Below, piece after piece: positions 36,301 to 49,661 of a DNA stretch of 64,000 nucleotides. The stretch is from Ciona intestinalis (Eukaryota; Chordata; Ascidiacea; Phlebobranchia; Cionidae): contig NC_020166.2 in the NCBI RefSeq assembly GCF_000224145.3, positions 5,633,050 to 5,697,049 of the forward strand. The letters run 5' to 3'. The translations under genes were made by a program, and so were the position numbers. The notes under the pieces were generated by a model. It was not told where the DNA came from. It made no database searches and saw only the letters and a list, made by a program, of their open reading frames with translations. Each line of letters opens with the position of its first letter. Position 1 is the stretch's first letter.

Positions 36301-38935
36301 AAACTATATTATGTGTATGAGACCAGTTAAGTTAAAGCCACATAACAACAACAAAACAAGTTTTTTTTACCTTTTTTTTGTGCCAACTAAGTTTGACAAT
36401 TTAACAGCAATAAAACTATCAAAACATTGACATTTGACACATTACAAAAAATATAACTTAAACCACAAACCTTCATGCAATGAAACTCTGTGGTTGTGGC
36501 TTGATGATCTTTTTACTTCAGTTGCAGCTGGTTGGCGACTCCAGGACTTTCGCTGTCGAGGTAAGTTGGTTAAGGGTGATGCGGTGCTTATGTAGGGATC
36601 CGGAGTCAGAGATGTCGGTTCAAAGGCGTTTGGCTTGCCCTGAAAATTAGGTCAGTGGTTTAAGAAAAATAAAATTACAGTTTGTGTTCTTATTTTCTGG
36701 TGCTGAATGATTTGTTATGGTATGCATGTTTTAAATATAATATATAAAGATATATATATATCTACAATATTAAATGGGCCCTAATATAAAGAATAACACA
36801 CACATATATATATATATATCTAACTCTTCAGCATACTTATCTGACATCACCAAATGCCTTTAGGGCAATTACAAGTACTAAGTTTAACAAGCTTGGAAAC
36901 AATGGCAGTTACGTGCTATACATTGAATACTACATAGACACTAAGCTTTACTATTAAACCGAATCATAACTACACGGTACTTTAATTACTAGCCTATCAG
37001 CATATAAGTGACAATTAAGCATAGAGAAAACACACATGAGTTGTCTTCACTACTCAAAGAGAATTAAACCACAAAACTTTAAGTTTATTAAACTTTAATT
37101 TATATACGCTTTTCAAAACCAATAAAGAATCTATATTTGTACAGCAGTTAACCAAAGACTAAACTCTCATCTAATAAACTGCAATGCACATAAGTGCTTC
37201 ACAGCTTGGTATGTTAATAGACAAAGTCAGCGATGAACTTACCAGGGACAGTTGTAAACTCTTATCCATGGTATGAGCCAAATCCCATGACCGTCTTTTC
37301 AGTCTTTGTGATGAAATCCTTTTAATATGCACAGTTCCTTGTGTCATCTCAGAAATATCATTTTCTGTGGATGATATATATATTGTACATTAATATATGT
37401 AATTATGTACATTAGATAATCTTATAAAAACAAATACAACACCTTTTGCAAGTTGCTCTTTTTCTGAAGAACTTTTTCTTCTGGAACTTTTAGATAGATC
37501 TTGATTGGAACTTTTGCCACCAATATTATCGCAATGTGGTGTGCTTCGGTTTAAGCCAGAAACATAGTTAGTTGTGTTTTCAATAACAGAAAGTGGTCTG
37601 CCTTTGTTTAAAGACTTTTCTGAAAGGCAATTGCTTGTAGACTCAGAGATATATCCCAGTGTTTTTTTGGGAACAACAGTAAAAGTTTTTCCACCTGTTC
37701 GCTGTGCAGGTGATAAATCCATGGCTTTGTTGTGGGTATTTGAACGGATAGATCCACTGCCAAACTTTTGAATGCTGTTACTTGTTCCTACTTTCTTCAA
37801 GTTTTGCCGCACATGCTTGAGCTGAGTTCTTGGACTCATAGTTGGACTGTCACTAGAACTATGATCACTGATTTGTCTCTCATATATTCCATCTGCTTTA
37901 CGGTTACCTACATCCTTCACATTACGATGAACATTTGCACCAACACTGGCGGAGCGGTATTTGCTCGTTTTAGCACTGCTAGTAGAACGTGACTGTCTTT
38001 CTTTGGATGCCTCAGTGTCAGCTACACCAGATGTAATGGTGGACTTCACCGCCCTAATCCCTTCCTTAGCTTTACTCAGGTAGTTGGACAAAGTCCTACC
38101 TGTCCTGCCCTCTTTTGGGGAGGATCCACGGCTAGTTTTAGTGCTTGGGGTGCTAGCAACCATATGGTTACCATCATCGGCAGGAACTCCATGCCTTGAT
38201 CTACCTGAAGGTGCTGATGCATGTTTTGGTAGATAAATGTGAGCAGGCTGCTCAGATGCAGACCTGTTTCTCTGCTTGTGGGGAGCAACTCTCTTTGATG
38301 AAAGAGCAGCGTCAGTATTGGATCTGTTTAAACTTTTGCGAGTAGAAGATGGAGGTGGTGTGTCATTTTGAAATCTTTGGACTCGGTCATTAAACGAGCA
38401 CTCCTGGCGGCCTTGTCTTGCATTTGAGTTGTCCAAAAGAACATCATTGCCTGCGTAGTCGCTCACATCATCATATTCCATGTTGATTGGTGAACCATTT
38501 GAAGATGTGCCCATGGAATGCGTACCAGTACTATCATTGTGGGGTGATGGACTCTGAAGCACTTCTATAAATAAAAATGCAGATCATTCAATATTCAAAA
38601 ATCAGTTAGATATTTATTACATAGCAATCAATTATTACACACAATGAGTATATACCTGTGGCAAGCCTTCTTTGTCGTGCCTTTGCACTTTTGACATACT
38701 TCAACTTATCTGCTTCCAACCTTTCTGCAGCAGTTTTTCTTCCAGTCGAAGCTGAAAAATTATTTAATACAATAACACACAAGAAAAACAACAAAGTAAT
38801 AGCCTAGCGATAAGTTTTTTTCAACTTACATTGTGAATTTATACTAGTGGATCGAAAGTACTCTGGTCCTTTATTTAAAATCCTTAATGGCGCTTTACCA
38901 AGGCCAACACACGGATTGGTTTCTACAGTCGTCAT
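33308..38935 (-). CDS. FAM110 family protein, extended form
   Basis: The FAM110 family includes centrosome/spindle-pole-associated proteins. Exons read on the minus strand: 38830-38935, 38656-38751, 37443-38564, 37243-37364, 36471-36639, about 35578-36251, 34875-34978, 34350-34522, 34134-34246, 33914-34068, 33308-33759. Family hallmarks seen: N-terminal PLRILNKGPEYFR and AAERLEADKLKYVKS, and C-terminal RSKSDVSLFQSELDRFF and SIIEKNARVMRWL, which align with vertebrate FAM110 in the same order. Between them lies a long Ser/Arg/Pro-rich, probably disordered region. Predicted length is about 1100 aa versus roughly 270-370 in vertebrates. The junction between the 36471-36639 exon and the next did not phase cleanly by eye, so one exon or splice site there may be wrong. 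The tail after the conserved C-terminal motif is Pro/His/Ser-rich. Confidence 0.85.
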
Positions 38936-41900
38936 TTCTGGAGTATGTTAATTCAGTAATAATTTAAAACAATCTAAATTCAGCCATCTGTAAAAGAATT
39001 ATAAACATATTTATCGGTTTCAAACTAGTTTTAATATTAACTCTTAACAGCCTGTGAAAATCATTGTCTATTAAAACTGCACCGTAAGGAATTGTGTTTA
39101 AGCTGTAGCTGTGTGGGAATCGTACTTTAGCCTCTCAAGAGAATACCTAACTGCATTACCTTACGCGGAACTTGGTTACCGTTGTACGCACTACTGTACT
39201 GCGCGGGGAAACCCACAACTGGAATATACCCAAACTAGCACGGATGGCGCCAAAGCAATAAATGCGCAATTGTTCTGTCTGCTCTAATGCTATCAAAACT
39301 AATGTGTGTCATGAGCTTTTACGCTTATGTCCAAGTATGACCTATCCAGATTACTGATTTTGATTGGCTTCATTATAAATCGAAATATAAAACAGTTGGA
39401 CATACACAAATTACACGTTGCTTTGAAGGTTTGAAAATAAATACTTCAGCCACCTGAAACAAACAAACTGCACCTAAGTAAGCTGATCTTTTGAATAAAA
39501 ATTGCACCACCGATCGCAAACAAAACAAGTTTCGCACGAGCGTTAAATAACGACGCGCTGTCATGCATGGCGAAAGTAAATCTTAATAGGATCCTCCTAA
39601 AAAATGATATTGTTTGAGATTTTACGCTGGCAAGACTGAACAACAAAACCAGGACACACGTATACTGAACTAGTTAAAAAGCTATAAATCTGTCCCGACT
39701 TTTAAACGAAACGTGCCTTTCTCCTTGAAAAATGAGAATTTCCTGACCAAACAGCGTATCATCATAGGAAACGGGCCCTTGGGTTTAAACATTTACATTA
39801 ACTTGATCTTCGTCATCTCGTGTAAAAATTCAACCTCCAAGTAGCGATGAATCATCAAATCAACAAAGCGACAATCGACTATTGACTGTTTACTATACAT
39901 AACCAAAAACACACATACTGAGTGTAAGTTGAATCCAAAACCGTATACTGATTACTGACCTACATTAGTGAGAATATTTTAAACTGAACATGGGTTTAAA
40001 CCTGCGTGTGGTCTATATGATAACTGAATCACTCTCTAACAACACTGGCCATTTTGTTAAAACCAATTCTCAAGCTATCTCGCCTAGTGGTCATCAAAGC
40101 TGTATAGAGCAGAAACCAGACTTCAGATATCTCATGTCCACTCTGTTCAACTCTACTGATAAGTTTCGTTTTCTCGCAGCAGGGCCTACTGGAACAATTG
40201 AAAGATACCACTCAGCACAATGAACAAAAAGGCCGTCGGATTGTTAACTCACCAGCAAGCTAAATAACCAAACAAAAGAGGGCAGCGGTGACACGCCATA
40301 CCCAGCTATTTCACCTGCGCTATTTAATTGTGATACGTTCCGCGTTGTGGTTAAACTTTAAGCAAACCTAAAACCAACAGCGTTGGAGAATGAGCCTGGT
40401 GACGCGATGCCAAAACAAAGGCACTACAATTCAACTAATTCATGTAAGAGATAAAACAAACATACATATATTAGATCAACACGTAAAATTCAAACACTTG
40501 AGTATGACATAAAACCATTTATTTATAAAGGGCTTTTGTTGAAACAATTTATCGTTCTTTCCTCCCTGTCTAACTGTATTATTGGCCAATCGAACCCGAT
40601 TGCTTTTGATGACACTGACCACAAAGTCGCCCGTCGTGCATTGACGTCACATCCTCAATATTTGTTTTCGCCCTCATAGAATCACAGAGAAGAACGCACT
40701 CAAGCAAATGAAACTAATTAAGTGGGCGCACAAGCCAGCTGAGTTGTGACCCTACTGCTAGTCGAAATAAGATAGGACGTCCACACGTCAACGATTTTAG
40801 CAACGTGGCAACGAAAAAATTAATAATAGCAGGTATGAGCTCAATCACACTTTAAGATGCCGAATCATAACCCCACAGCAAATATGTCAGAGCAAAGTGC
40901 ACAAAATCAAAGATGTGGTTCGGAAAATGTTTACACAAGACGCATTTGATGTAATGTCCCACTTGTCTTCTTTACGCGTTTCGAAATGGATCAGGCGACC
41001 CAGGTCAGGTTGTATAAACCACAACTCACTAAAACGCACACTCAAGCTATAAACAAAGCAGCGGTTTATATTGGGCTATAAACCTTTAAACCATGTTCGC
41101 CTCCCATGCAAAGTGACAGCGAGCGGCAGCTGTATATAAACCAACAGCAGCTCATTATCTTACTTTCAGGTCTGTAAATCTATTGAATAAACACGGGTTT
41201 GACAAGCAAGCCGCTCTGCACTCGTTACTGCTGAAATCACACTGCAGCAGCCTCGTTAAAAATCCCTGAGCAGTAATTAGGTCCCAGCGCGTATGTTCTG
41301 ATACTGAACCGCACCGTACTGTATCATGTATGTATTCGAAATTCAACCATGCTACGTGATGTCTCGACTTGAGTATACAAGGCGGGGAGTGTTAAACCTG
41401 CCGTTAAAACGCGCGGCAAAGCGAGTGCTAGTAGGTGAACTTAGAGATAAACCTTCCAAACAAGCGCTAAGTGTTTGCGAATTCGACGCTTATGCAACCG
41501 CAGCAAGAGCCCTAGACCTGAGGTTTGTTTGGAAGTGTTCCACCCGACGGTGAAATGCTAAACTACTGCTGGGAATAATATTCACTGTTAGGTTGACGAT
41601 ACGCTCTTACAACTTTGAAAACCTAATGCTCTTTTAACATTGAACATATCTTTCAACGGCAGAGTGTTAAGCTTCTGATTCTATCGCTAACGGTTGAAAT
41701 CTGAATCATAAATTTGCTTTGTTGGGAGTATGTTTCACTGTTTTATCTTTTCGTCGCGTCTTTTATCTCTCCTGTCACTTCGCAATATCAGTATTCCCAA
41801 ATGTCTTGAACTGGCCGCCACCCCGACGCAAAAGTTTCCACTTTCAACAGCTATTCCTGACAGCAATGTGTCGATATTGGCAGACCAATAAACACAAGAG

Positions 41901-42873
41901 CCACCACTCACCAATCATTAACTTACATACGGACAAAGTTAACTATATTGCTCTATAAAATGACGTATGAGTTTGAAAGTTCGTTAAACTGTCGGCCAAA
42001 GTACAGCAAGTTACACTCCTTATGGATATCTAAAGATATGACGGAGATACTGATAAGGAAACATGTATTACATAAACAACTGGTACGGGCTAAGAATACA
42101 CTTAGTGTTATCACCTGGATGTAGTTTATAAATCCATACACACGTTATATGGCGCTGACATTAATAACGATTATCTAATCGACGTGTACAGTGTGATGGG
42201 CTGCACTACGGTTTATTAACGACAATGTGAGGACAACACGACTTTTTACATGTACTTAATTCGATAAATTGATTTGGTGATCGATGAAGACGAATTAAAT
42301 ATATTTACGCACCTGCTGAAAAACATTAGCAGCAAACAGTAATTATCTTTAAAAATAAAGAACTTGTGCATTATTTAACGCTTTGGATGTCGCGCTGGTT
42401 TTTGGAGAAGGATAAAAAATCGATTAACGACAGCAGAAAAATCAATCTGGTGAAATAACATGATAAGACCGGGAAACGTGACAGGGTGACAGGAACCATA
42501 CTCGTTTCCGAAACATCCAGTTCTGCATAATTAAGCGTAACTAGCGAAGCGAGAAAATTAATTACGTGACTCGGTTAATGCGTTGTTCGAAGGCCCGTGC
42601 TAGCGATTTCCTGGGCGACACTTCCAGGGTGAACTAAACAGCGCAGACAATTGGATCTGAAACAACGAAGTCAAATCAAAACAAATTGGAATCAGACTCG
42701 CGTCTTCCGTACTCGAAAAAAACAAAGGAAACAAGGCACCCTATCACGTGACTTCCGCTTTAGTCACATGAGACCACTCCACCATCAGAGATTTGGTTGA
42801 GGGTGTCATCAAAACACACGTCGAGATAAATGCCAACATTATTTCCAAAGCTCAAACTCTGTGTACGTTCCAA

Positions 42874-42906
42874 CATGGCCTACTAAAGTATCTTTAGTAG
42901 GCCATG
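42874..42906. repeat. Perfect inverted repeat, 15-bp arms, 3-nt loop
   Basis: CATGGCCTACTAAAG (42874-42888), loop TAT, then its exact reverse complement (42892-42906). Too short a loop for a canonical microRNA precursor; function unknown. Confidence 0.85.
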
Positions 42907-45900
42907 GTTCCAAGCGCGATCTTGACTTGGGTTTTGGATTTCTTTACGCTGACTGTTTAATGTACAAAAGCTTACTGAACGCTCGGTGCACAAGCTGCCG
43001 AAGCCTGCCTTGTCTAGTTACGAAACATAAACCTGACACGAGCACTCGGGCAGCTCGTACACGGCATTGGCAAATAAATTAACTGTCTCCCGGCCCTTTG
43101 TTCGCAAACACAAAGCAATCCTTATTTTGTTTAAGTTGAGTCCACTGCGAAGTACTTTGATCTTGTAACCTGTGTTCAATTATACTTTATTTGTGGTTGT
43201 CCGACCTTGGCAGCGTCTAAACTGCTGCCACTATAAAATCCGACAAAACTTAATTTTGCCATACAGAACACAAACGCTTCAGTTAGTATCAATCGCAAGT
43301 GTTGTTCAATACTTTTTGCTGGGCGTAGCTAAAACGAATTCTGCTTATTGTTCATTTCACCCCGCTTCGCATTTTGGCCCCGGGCGACTGTTGCACTATA
43401 CGTTGTAGTGTACACAATGCTGTTGTATAATACTAGTTCGCAACAATATTACCGCATTTAAAGCCACGACAAAGTCTGCTGTAAATACCACGTGGAAATT
43501 ATGCGATTCCTACGTCATACAACACTTTCGGCGCAAACACAACGAACATCCTGACAAGTGGTGTAACTGTAAATCACATATATTTTTTGTAACTGCAGAG
43601 AACAGCTGCAGGTGGTACTTGTTATTAGCAGATCAGTTCTGCGGTGTACAGCTGTCTCCCTCGGCGTGCATTTATGTATGTACTGATGCTGTCTCTGTCA
43701 CACATTCAACTTCTGTTACTCCTGCTAACATAGCTATATAGATAAATGTGAGCCTGCGGTCCTTGAAATCAGTTGGCATCATATGCGACTCTGCACACTC
43801 GACTCAGATCGATAGGCTGCCCATCCAACCGAACACTTGAAATGTAATAATACCTAAATATAAGCCTCACTGTACTCGAGTATTTGTAATTACGTCGCTC
43901 TTTCGAGCTAACGAAGTAAAATGCTGGGCCGCCTTTGTTAATATGGCGGTGGTAATCCGACGTTAATTTTTATCGCGGGTCGATGGTTCCTGCATCGGAC
44001 CCATGCCCATGCATAATTAATCCGATGAGACGACGCAGCCATCGACAACACCAAGGGCAAACCGGATTCGCTGGGAATTGGAAGCGATAGCATCTGCTAC
44101 AGGCTCGGCTACTGAATCTTAAGCTTAAACATTCGATCGGGTTCGATCAATTGAAATTATATTGAGGAACCAGATTGAAAATAATCGTTATTAAATAAAA
44201 AAAAACATCGCAATACAAACAAATTCCTGAGTCCAACAACTACATAAGGTAGAATTAAATTCCTATTGATCTTTACCAGATTGCTATAACCAAACTGAGT
44301 AATCGAGGAGAGGAAACTTCGGTAAATGTAAATAACGATCTGTTTAGAATTATGTCCAAGTTAGTCGACTCGGTGTTATAATTTACGGTTACGACATGTA
44401 GCGATTTCCTGGACAGCGAGGAAGTATCTCTGTCATTACGTCATCGTGAATTGGACAGAATACGTCATTTCAAGGTTGATTTACGGTGACACACTTTGGT
44501 AATATTTTCTACTTTGTAAAAGGGTCGCTACAAAGGGTTTGTGAATAGTGGAAATTGTTTAACACAAAAGCAGACTTACGTATTGTGGTACCTTTGATGT
44601 AAAACAGTACTGTGGTACCTTTGATGTAAAACGGATGGGAATTTTAACGATAATGATGGGTTGTGTATAAGCGGGCGGAGGCAATTTTGTAATACCAGCT
44701 TCCTCGCCAAAGCACAGGCCTATAACTACATTATATAGAACACGGCGAGCTACCAAAGCAATGAAGCGCTTCGGCGACCTGGCAACAATACATGTCCAGC
44801 AGCTATGTAGGATCGCGCACTCCGCTAATTTTAGACGTGAAATTCCTATCTCGACGTGCCCTACTTGCACCGAAAAGCGAAATGCGCCGAAGTATGACCT
44901 CCGCGTATTACCGCACAGTTCGCTGCTTGTTTCACGTTTACGAAGCGCGGGCAACTAATTTAATACGGATTTCCCGTTACACGCAAGCGGCAAATGCAAT
45001 AAAAACTAATTTCCACGTTGCCAATAAACAGCACATGCCATGCAAATTAAAATCCATCTAGTCCGATAACTCATCGTTAGCTAACACTAATCTGGTCACT
45101 AATACCCATGTACTGATCTGGTTAAAAGAATTAATTATTGGTCGACCAGTATGGAAATGAAATCAACTTGCAACGTGCCCTTGGCTGTAAGTATACAGCT
45201 TACTCGTATCAAACCATGATGCATTCACATTTCACACGGTGGTACGAACACATTCCGGGAAAACGTTAGATTATAGACGTTATCACAACGCGTACAATGT
45301 CGTTTCGAAACCAAGCTGCAATTAAGCTGATTAGTGGCGCGCAGAAACCATAAGACGAACATTATTTACTTCGGTTGAACGAATTAACTGATATACTCCA
45401 TTTTCACAACAGATAATCTATGTACGAAAAAGAAACCCGTTTGTATACCTGATTTTACTATAACAGTGCTTACCGGTAATAACAACGAGTACCGCAACGT
45501 CTTTCGCCAGGCTTCTTTGCCTATGGAAAACTACAGCTAGTTTTGCTTCACTGTCTATACACTTCACCAACATCATATTCATGTATTCATTACTCGCTTC
45601 TTTCACGCTGCGTCACGGACTGGTTGTCGTCCAAGTAACTTGACTCGCGTAATTAACCTGAGCTGCTAGTTAGTTAACATACTTGCAATGAATTAGGGCT
45701 TTGACTTATTTCAGTTCCGGTTTTAAACGCCTGGGTAAACTTACTGAAGATATACCTACAGAGATCAGACAGTAATCGGCTATCGCTTGAACGGCTAGCG
45801 GCAGAATGAATCACCAGGTCGTTGATGAATAGACGTCAATACGTTTCGAAAAAGTACACAGGCGAGCGAAACGTCATCTCGTTTGACCGTGACCAACAAG

Positions 45901-47104
45901 AGAAAGTAACTCTCTCGATATGTTTCTTTTGTTTCGGGAATGTTTGAAACCCCAAACAGTTTGATACAAGTTATGCCAACATTTCATATAAAAACAAACA
46001 TACCAAAGTATCAAACTGCTATGGAACGTGAGGCAGCTAAAACTTGTAATCTGAGGAGCCGAGAAAATGATGGAAACTAGATCGCTCTGTTATCAGAAAT
46101 GAACAATACGAACATATTTGGTTACTGTTGATACTGCCCACGTGTGAATATTTAGGTGACCATGTAGGGAGAATGTAAATTAACAATATGTGTCGTCGAA
46201 TAAATAGCACCACGTCGAATTGACATTCTAGTATAGAAGTTCGGACAAAAATTAAAGCTCTCGTCAAAGCTGATTTAAAGACACGAGACACTGCGGGGTT
46301 TAAAGAATTTTTACTCAAATATGCGGCTGTAAAAACAGTAAGCTTAGGCACATGCTTGACCCCCTAGGGAGATTGAACCGCTTATCTGGACACCAAATTG
46401 GACGGTCGCTGTGCACGATCAAAAAATGTTTGAAATATTTATGTTGACAAGGTCTATGAAGACTGACCTATAGCCTACGCATAATTGCACTTGCGAATTG
46501 CTTTTAAATGCCCCTAGGGTAAACCTACAAACGGTGAATTCGATTAGCCAATACTGCCCAGGAGACATGACTTTGTTAACAAGCAGTGTCACCATTTGAT
46601 TGCCATTCATACATACTTCCTGCCATCAAAGGCGCTTATACCTTGAGCGTTAAAGAAAACGTTCCTAGGTCTGTGTGTTTATAAATAGGTGTCTAAACTG
46701 TATAAAGTATGGTATAAATATATCGTACAATCTGTTTACCGAACTGGCTGTATTTTTCTGCAACAGGAAACTGAATTTGGCGGCAACAGTTTTTGCGAGC
46801 ACTTAATCTCGAAAACTCTTGAAGCTTTAAGTCTTCCTCAGATGAATAGAGTACCCTGATTGGAGTGGCTCGAGTTTGAAAAGTGCTTATAATTTAAGCT
46901 GCATTGGAAAAAACTGAAACTGTTTTCATTGAGTAACCGCCAACCATGCATCACTGCAGTCTGTACTACTGGAAAATATTAGATATTATGGCTTACAGGT
47001 AGCGGGTACGCTTACGAAACGGCCACCACCTAAAAAGATAAACGTTGAACCTTGTAAGCACGTTGAACGTTTTTTATAGCACAGCTATTCGGCGAACATT
47101 TATG

Positions 47105-47130
47105 AAACCATATTTGGACAAATATGGTTT
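47105..47130. repeat. Inverted repeat, 11-bp arms, 4-nt loop
   Basis: AAACCATATTT (47105-47115), loop GGAC, then AAATATGGTTT (47120-47130). Confidence 0.75.
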
Positions 47131-48002
47131 TAAAACAGGGCACATAATTTGATGAAATAAAATACAATCTGTAACAAAGTCATTCCCAGGAGAGAAATAC
47201 ACTGCTATAGGCCAAACAATTAATCCGTGAGCAGATGGGCGGCCTAGATAACCAAAGCAAAAATCCCGAATTGGCCTGGCAAAATATTTGACAGTTATAT
47301 ACGCAAATTTGTTTACCCCAAGATTGATTGACGCACGCAAAATCCCTGGTGAGCTAACCGTAATAGGTGATGATGAATTAGTATTGGACCACTAACACGC
47401 CTCCCTTAACGGCACCACTCGATGAATGAAGGATATTTTGCCTGAAATTGAAAACTTAACAACAGATGTTAACGTGAGTAGGGTTACAACGAAAGAAATT
47501 TCATCGTTTTAAGTTACAAGTGATGTCATGCTTCGATTAACCAAAACTAGGTCAGAAGAAACAATATTAAATCTTTCCTTAAAACATAGGACGAATTGTA
47601 GTCAAAAGTTGAGCAAAGTGTTCTTACACTTATATTTGCAGTATTCTAAAAGCAAAGATGTGTAAACAGAAATGCCCGATATTTTTGTGTGGCTGCTATA
47701 TGGATACCGTTCTGATACAGACCTCTCTTGCCCCTTGTGGTGGTTTATAAAGTATTGTAAAAGTTTCGCTTGTAGTTTTAGTTTTTACCTACCTTTAATT
47801 TTTTAAGTCTAGCTTTAGTCGGTCTTTATGTTCAATACAATACTGTACCTAAAACTTCCAGACATGAGCTCGACGTATTATCCTATACTGAACAAAAGAA
47901 TCACTTACAACATCAAACCTGGGGAGTCTGAAGTAAACTGTTGATCTCAGGTTGCCGCTAGAAGACGCTCTCATTTCTTTGTCTGAATTGTGCAGATCGC
48001 AG

Positions 48003-48292
48003 GTGAGCAGATTTCATAGTAATGTTGCAATTATGCACGTGCAATTTTCGTATCCTCATAACTATTGCACTCGTGTTTGGTAAGTACCAAGAAATAATGT
48101 TCTGGTATGATATAATTGCAGTATTTTTAAATTTAGCAGCCGTTTTGCACGTATACTACACTTTTTAATTAAACCAAACTAACTTTGTTTTTGCATTTCT
48201 GATCAGACATAAAAGTTTGATTATTTAGTACTGTTAAACCTGTGTGGTCTTTAAACTTATCAGCATATATCTGTTCCCGTTTTCATAAGCAG
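48003..48292 (+). other. Probable 5'UTR intron of RTCA
   Basis: Strong donor GATCGCAG|gtgagc at 48003 and acceptor CATAAGCAG before 48293, 25 nt upstream of the start codon. Inferred from splice signals only; the acceptor could also receive a trans-spliced leader. Confidence 0.45.
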
Positions 48293-48317
48293 AAAGCCAA
48301 AAGAACAAACTTCTAAT

Positions 48318-49661
48318 ATGGCAAGTGGTAATTCAGGATTTCCATTTCCGAACCAAAATAACTTTTCTAACATGAACAAATTTAACAATGCAAGTGGCAA
48401 AAGTGCGAATCCTATGAATGATATGATACCAGGGTGTAGTTTGACTAACCCTGGATCAGGATCATATTCTAGTAACGTTCAAATGCCGAACATAAAAGGC
48501 ACCAGTATGCTCCCTAGTTCAAGCTTTACCAATGGCTACAACAAATGGACAACAAACTCAGATGACGCTGAATCAGCAGACATTACTGAGATAGATGGTG
48601 GGATTATGGAAGGGGGAGGTCAGATTCTTCGCATTGCGACCGCTCTCAGCACTATTCTACATAAGCCTATCTCAATCAGTTCTATCCGTGCCAACAGAAC
48701 TAACCCCGGATTACGACCACAGCATATGACTGGCATACAACTTGTGAGAGATCTATGTTCAGGTCAACTAACTGGTGACCAGGTTGGATCGCAGTGCTAC
48801 ACACTAATACCAAACATGCTACAAAGTGGGACCTTTGTTGGTGATACAGGCACAGCTGGTGCTGTAAGCCTGTTGTTACAAATTGCACTGCCTTGCCTAA
48901 TGTTTACCCCGAGTGTATCTTATTTGACCCTCTGTGGAGGCACCAATGCTGAAATGGCCCCACAAATTGATTATACCATTCAAGTGCTTAAGCCGGTACT
49001 GGAGGCATTTGGTGTGCGCATGGATTGCCAGATCGTTAAGAGAGGTTACTTTCCAAGAGGTGGTGGTGAAATCACTGTTCAAGCAAAGCCAATTCGTCAA
49101 CTTCATCCAATTAACCTCACTAATCTAGGTTCCATTAAACGAATAACCGGACGTGCCTTTGTTGCTGGAGTCATCCCATTCAAAATAGCCCAGCAGATGG
49201 CCAAATCTGCTACCTCAGTTCTGTGGCGGTCTTATCCTGAGGTGCCAATTAATATTCAGGCGGTTCAAGAACCAAAAAATGCTGTGGTTGGCAATGGCAC
49301 AGGAATAATAGTAGTCGCCGAAACAACAACAGGATGTTGCATCTCTGGTACCGCTCTTGGTCGCAAAGGTATACAAGCAGAACAGGTTGGATCAGATGCT
49401 GCTGAAATGCTGCTAAGGAATCTATCCTATGGTGCATGTGTTGACGAATACTTGCAAGATCAACTGATCATATTCATGGCCCTTGCAGCTGGTTACTCTA
49501 GAATTAAAACTGGCCCAATCACCCTACACACGCAAACTGCTATACACATTGCAAGTATGATGACCCAGGCTCAATTCAATATTGTCCAAGCTTCTCCAAA
49601 TGCCACAGATAGCTACATCATCGAATGTTGTGGGATTGGTCACTGCAATCCTTATCTTTAA
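48318..49661 (+). CDS. RTCA: RNA 3'-terminal phosphate cyclase
   Basis: Converts an RNA 3'-phosphate to a 2',3'-cyclic phosphate through enzyme-AMP and RNA-adenylate intermediates. Single uninterrupted 447-codon ORF. The catalytic core from about residue 90 matches RTCA along its length: MEGGGQILR, GLRPQHMTGIQLVRDLCSGQ, GGTNAEMAPQIDYT, the cyclase signature RGYFPRGGGEI, VDEYLQDQLIIFMALA, the LHTQTAIHIA segment with the likely nucleophilic histidine, and the C-terminal IIECCGIG. GGTNAEMAPQ and the HTQT motif favour RTCA over RCL1. The first ~88 residues are an Asn/Ser/Gly-rich extension absent from human RTCA (366 aa). A plausible 5'UTR intron runs from the donor at 48003 to the acceptor before 48293, so the gene may be spliced only upstream of the CDS. 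Confidence 0.95.
   Translation: MASGNSGFPFPNQNNFSNMNKFNNASGKSANPMNDMIPGCSLTNPGSGSYSSNVQMPNIKGTSMLPSSSFTNGYNKWTTNSDDAESADITEIDGGIMEGGGQILRIATALSTILHKPISISSIRANRTNPGLRPQHMTGIQLVRDLCSGQLTGDQVGSQCYTLIPNMLQSGTFVGDTGTAGAVSLLLQIALPCLMFTPSVSYLTLCGGTNAEMAPQIDYTIQVLKPVLEAFGVRMDCQIVKRGYFPRGGGEITVQAKPIRQLHPINLTNLGSIKRITGRAFVAGVIPFKIAQQMAKSATSVLWRSYPEVPINIQAVQEPKNAVVGNGTGIIVVAETTTGCCISGTALGRKGIQAEQVGSDAAEMLLRNLSYGACVDEYLQDQLIIFMALAAGYSRIKTGPITLHTQTAIHIASMMTQAQFNIVQASPNATDSYIIECCGIGHCNPYL

Larger units (their letters stand above)
38936..47990. other. ~9-kb region without recognisable gene
   Basis: The ORFs here are short, overlap on both strands and show no family motif or consistent splice-linked exons. 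The region separates the FAM110-like gene (transcribed left) from RTCA (transcribed right), so it is shared upstream sequence and may hold promoters and enhancers. Seen: a perfect 15-bp-arm hairpin (42874-42906), an 11-bp-arm hairpin (47105-47130) and some higher-GC patches (40600-41550, 43900-44130). A non-coding RNA cannot be excluded. Confidence 0.5.

Noticed and set aside
44559..45061. Overlapping ORFs on both strands (up to 131 codons)
   Set aside because: No family motif, no splice-linked partner exons, and both strands are equally open; compatible with a local rise in GC.
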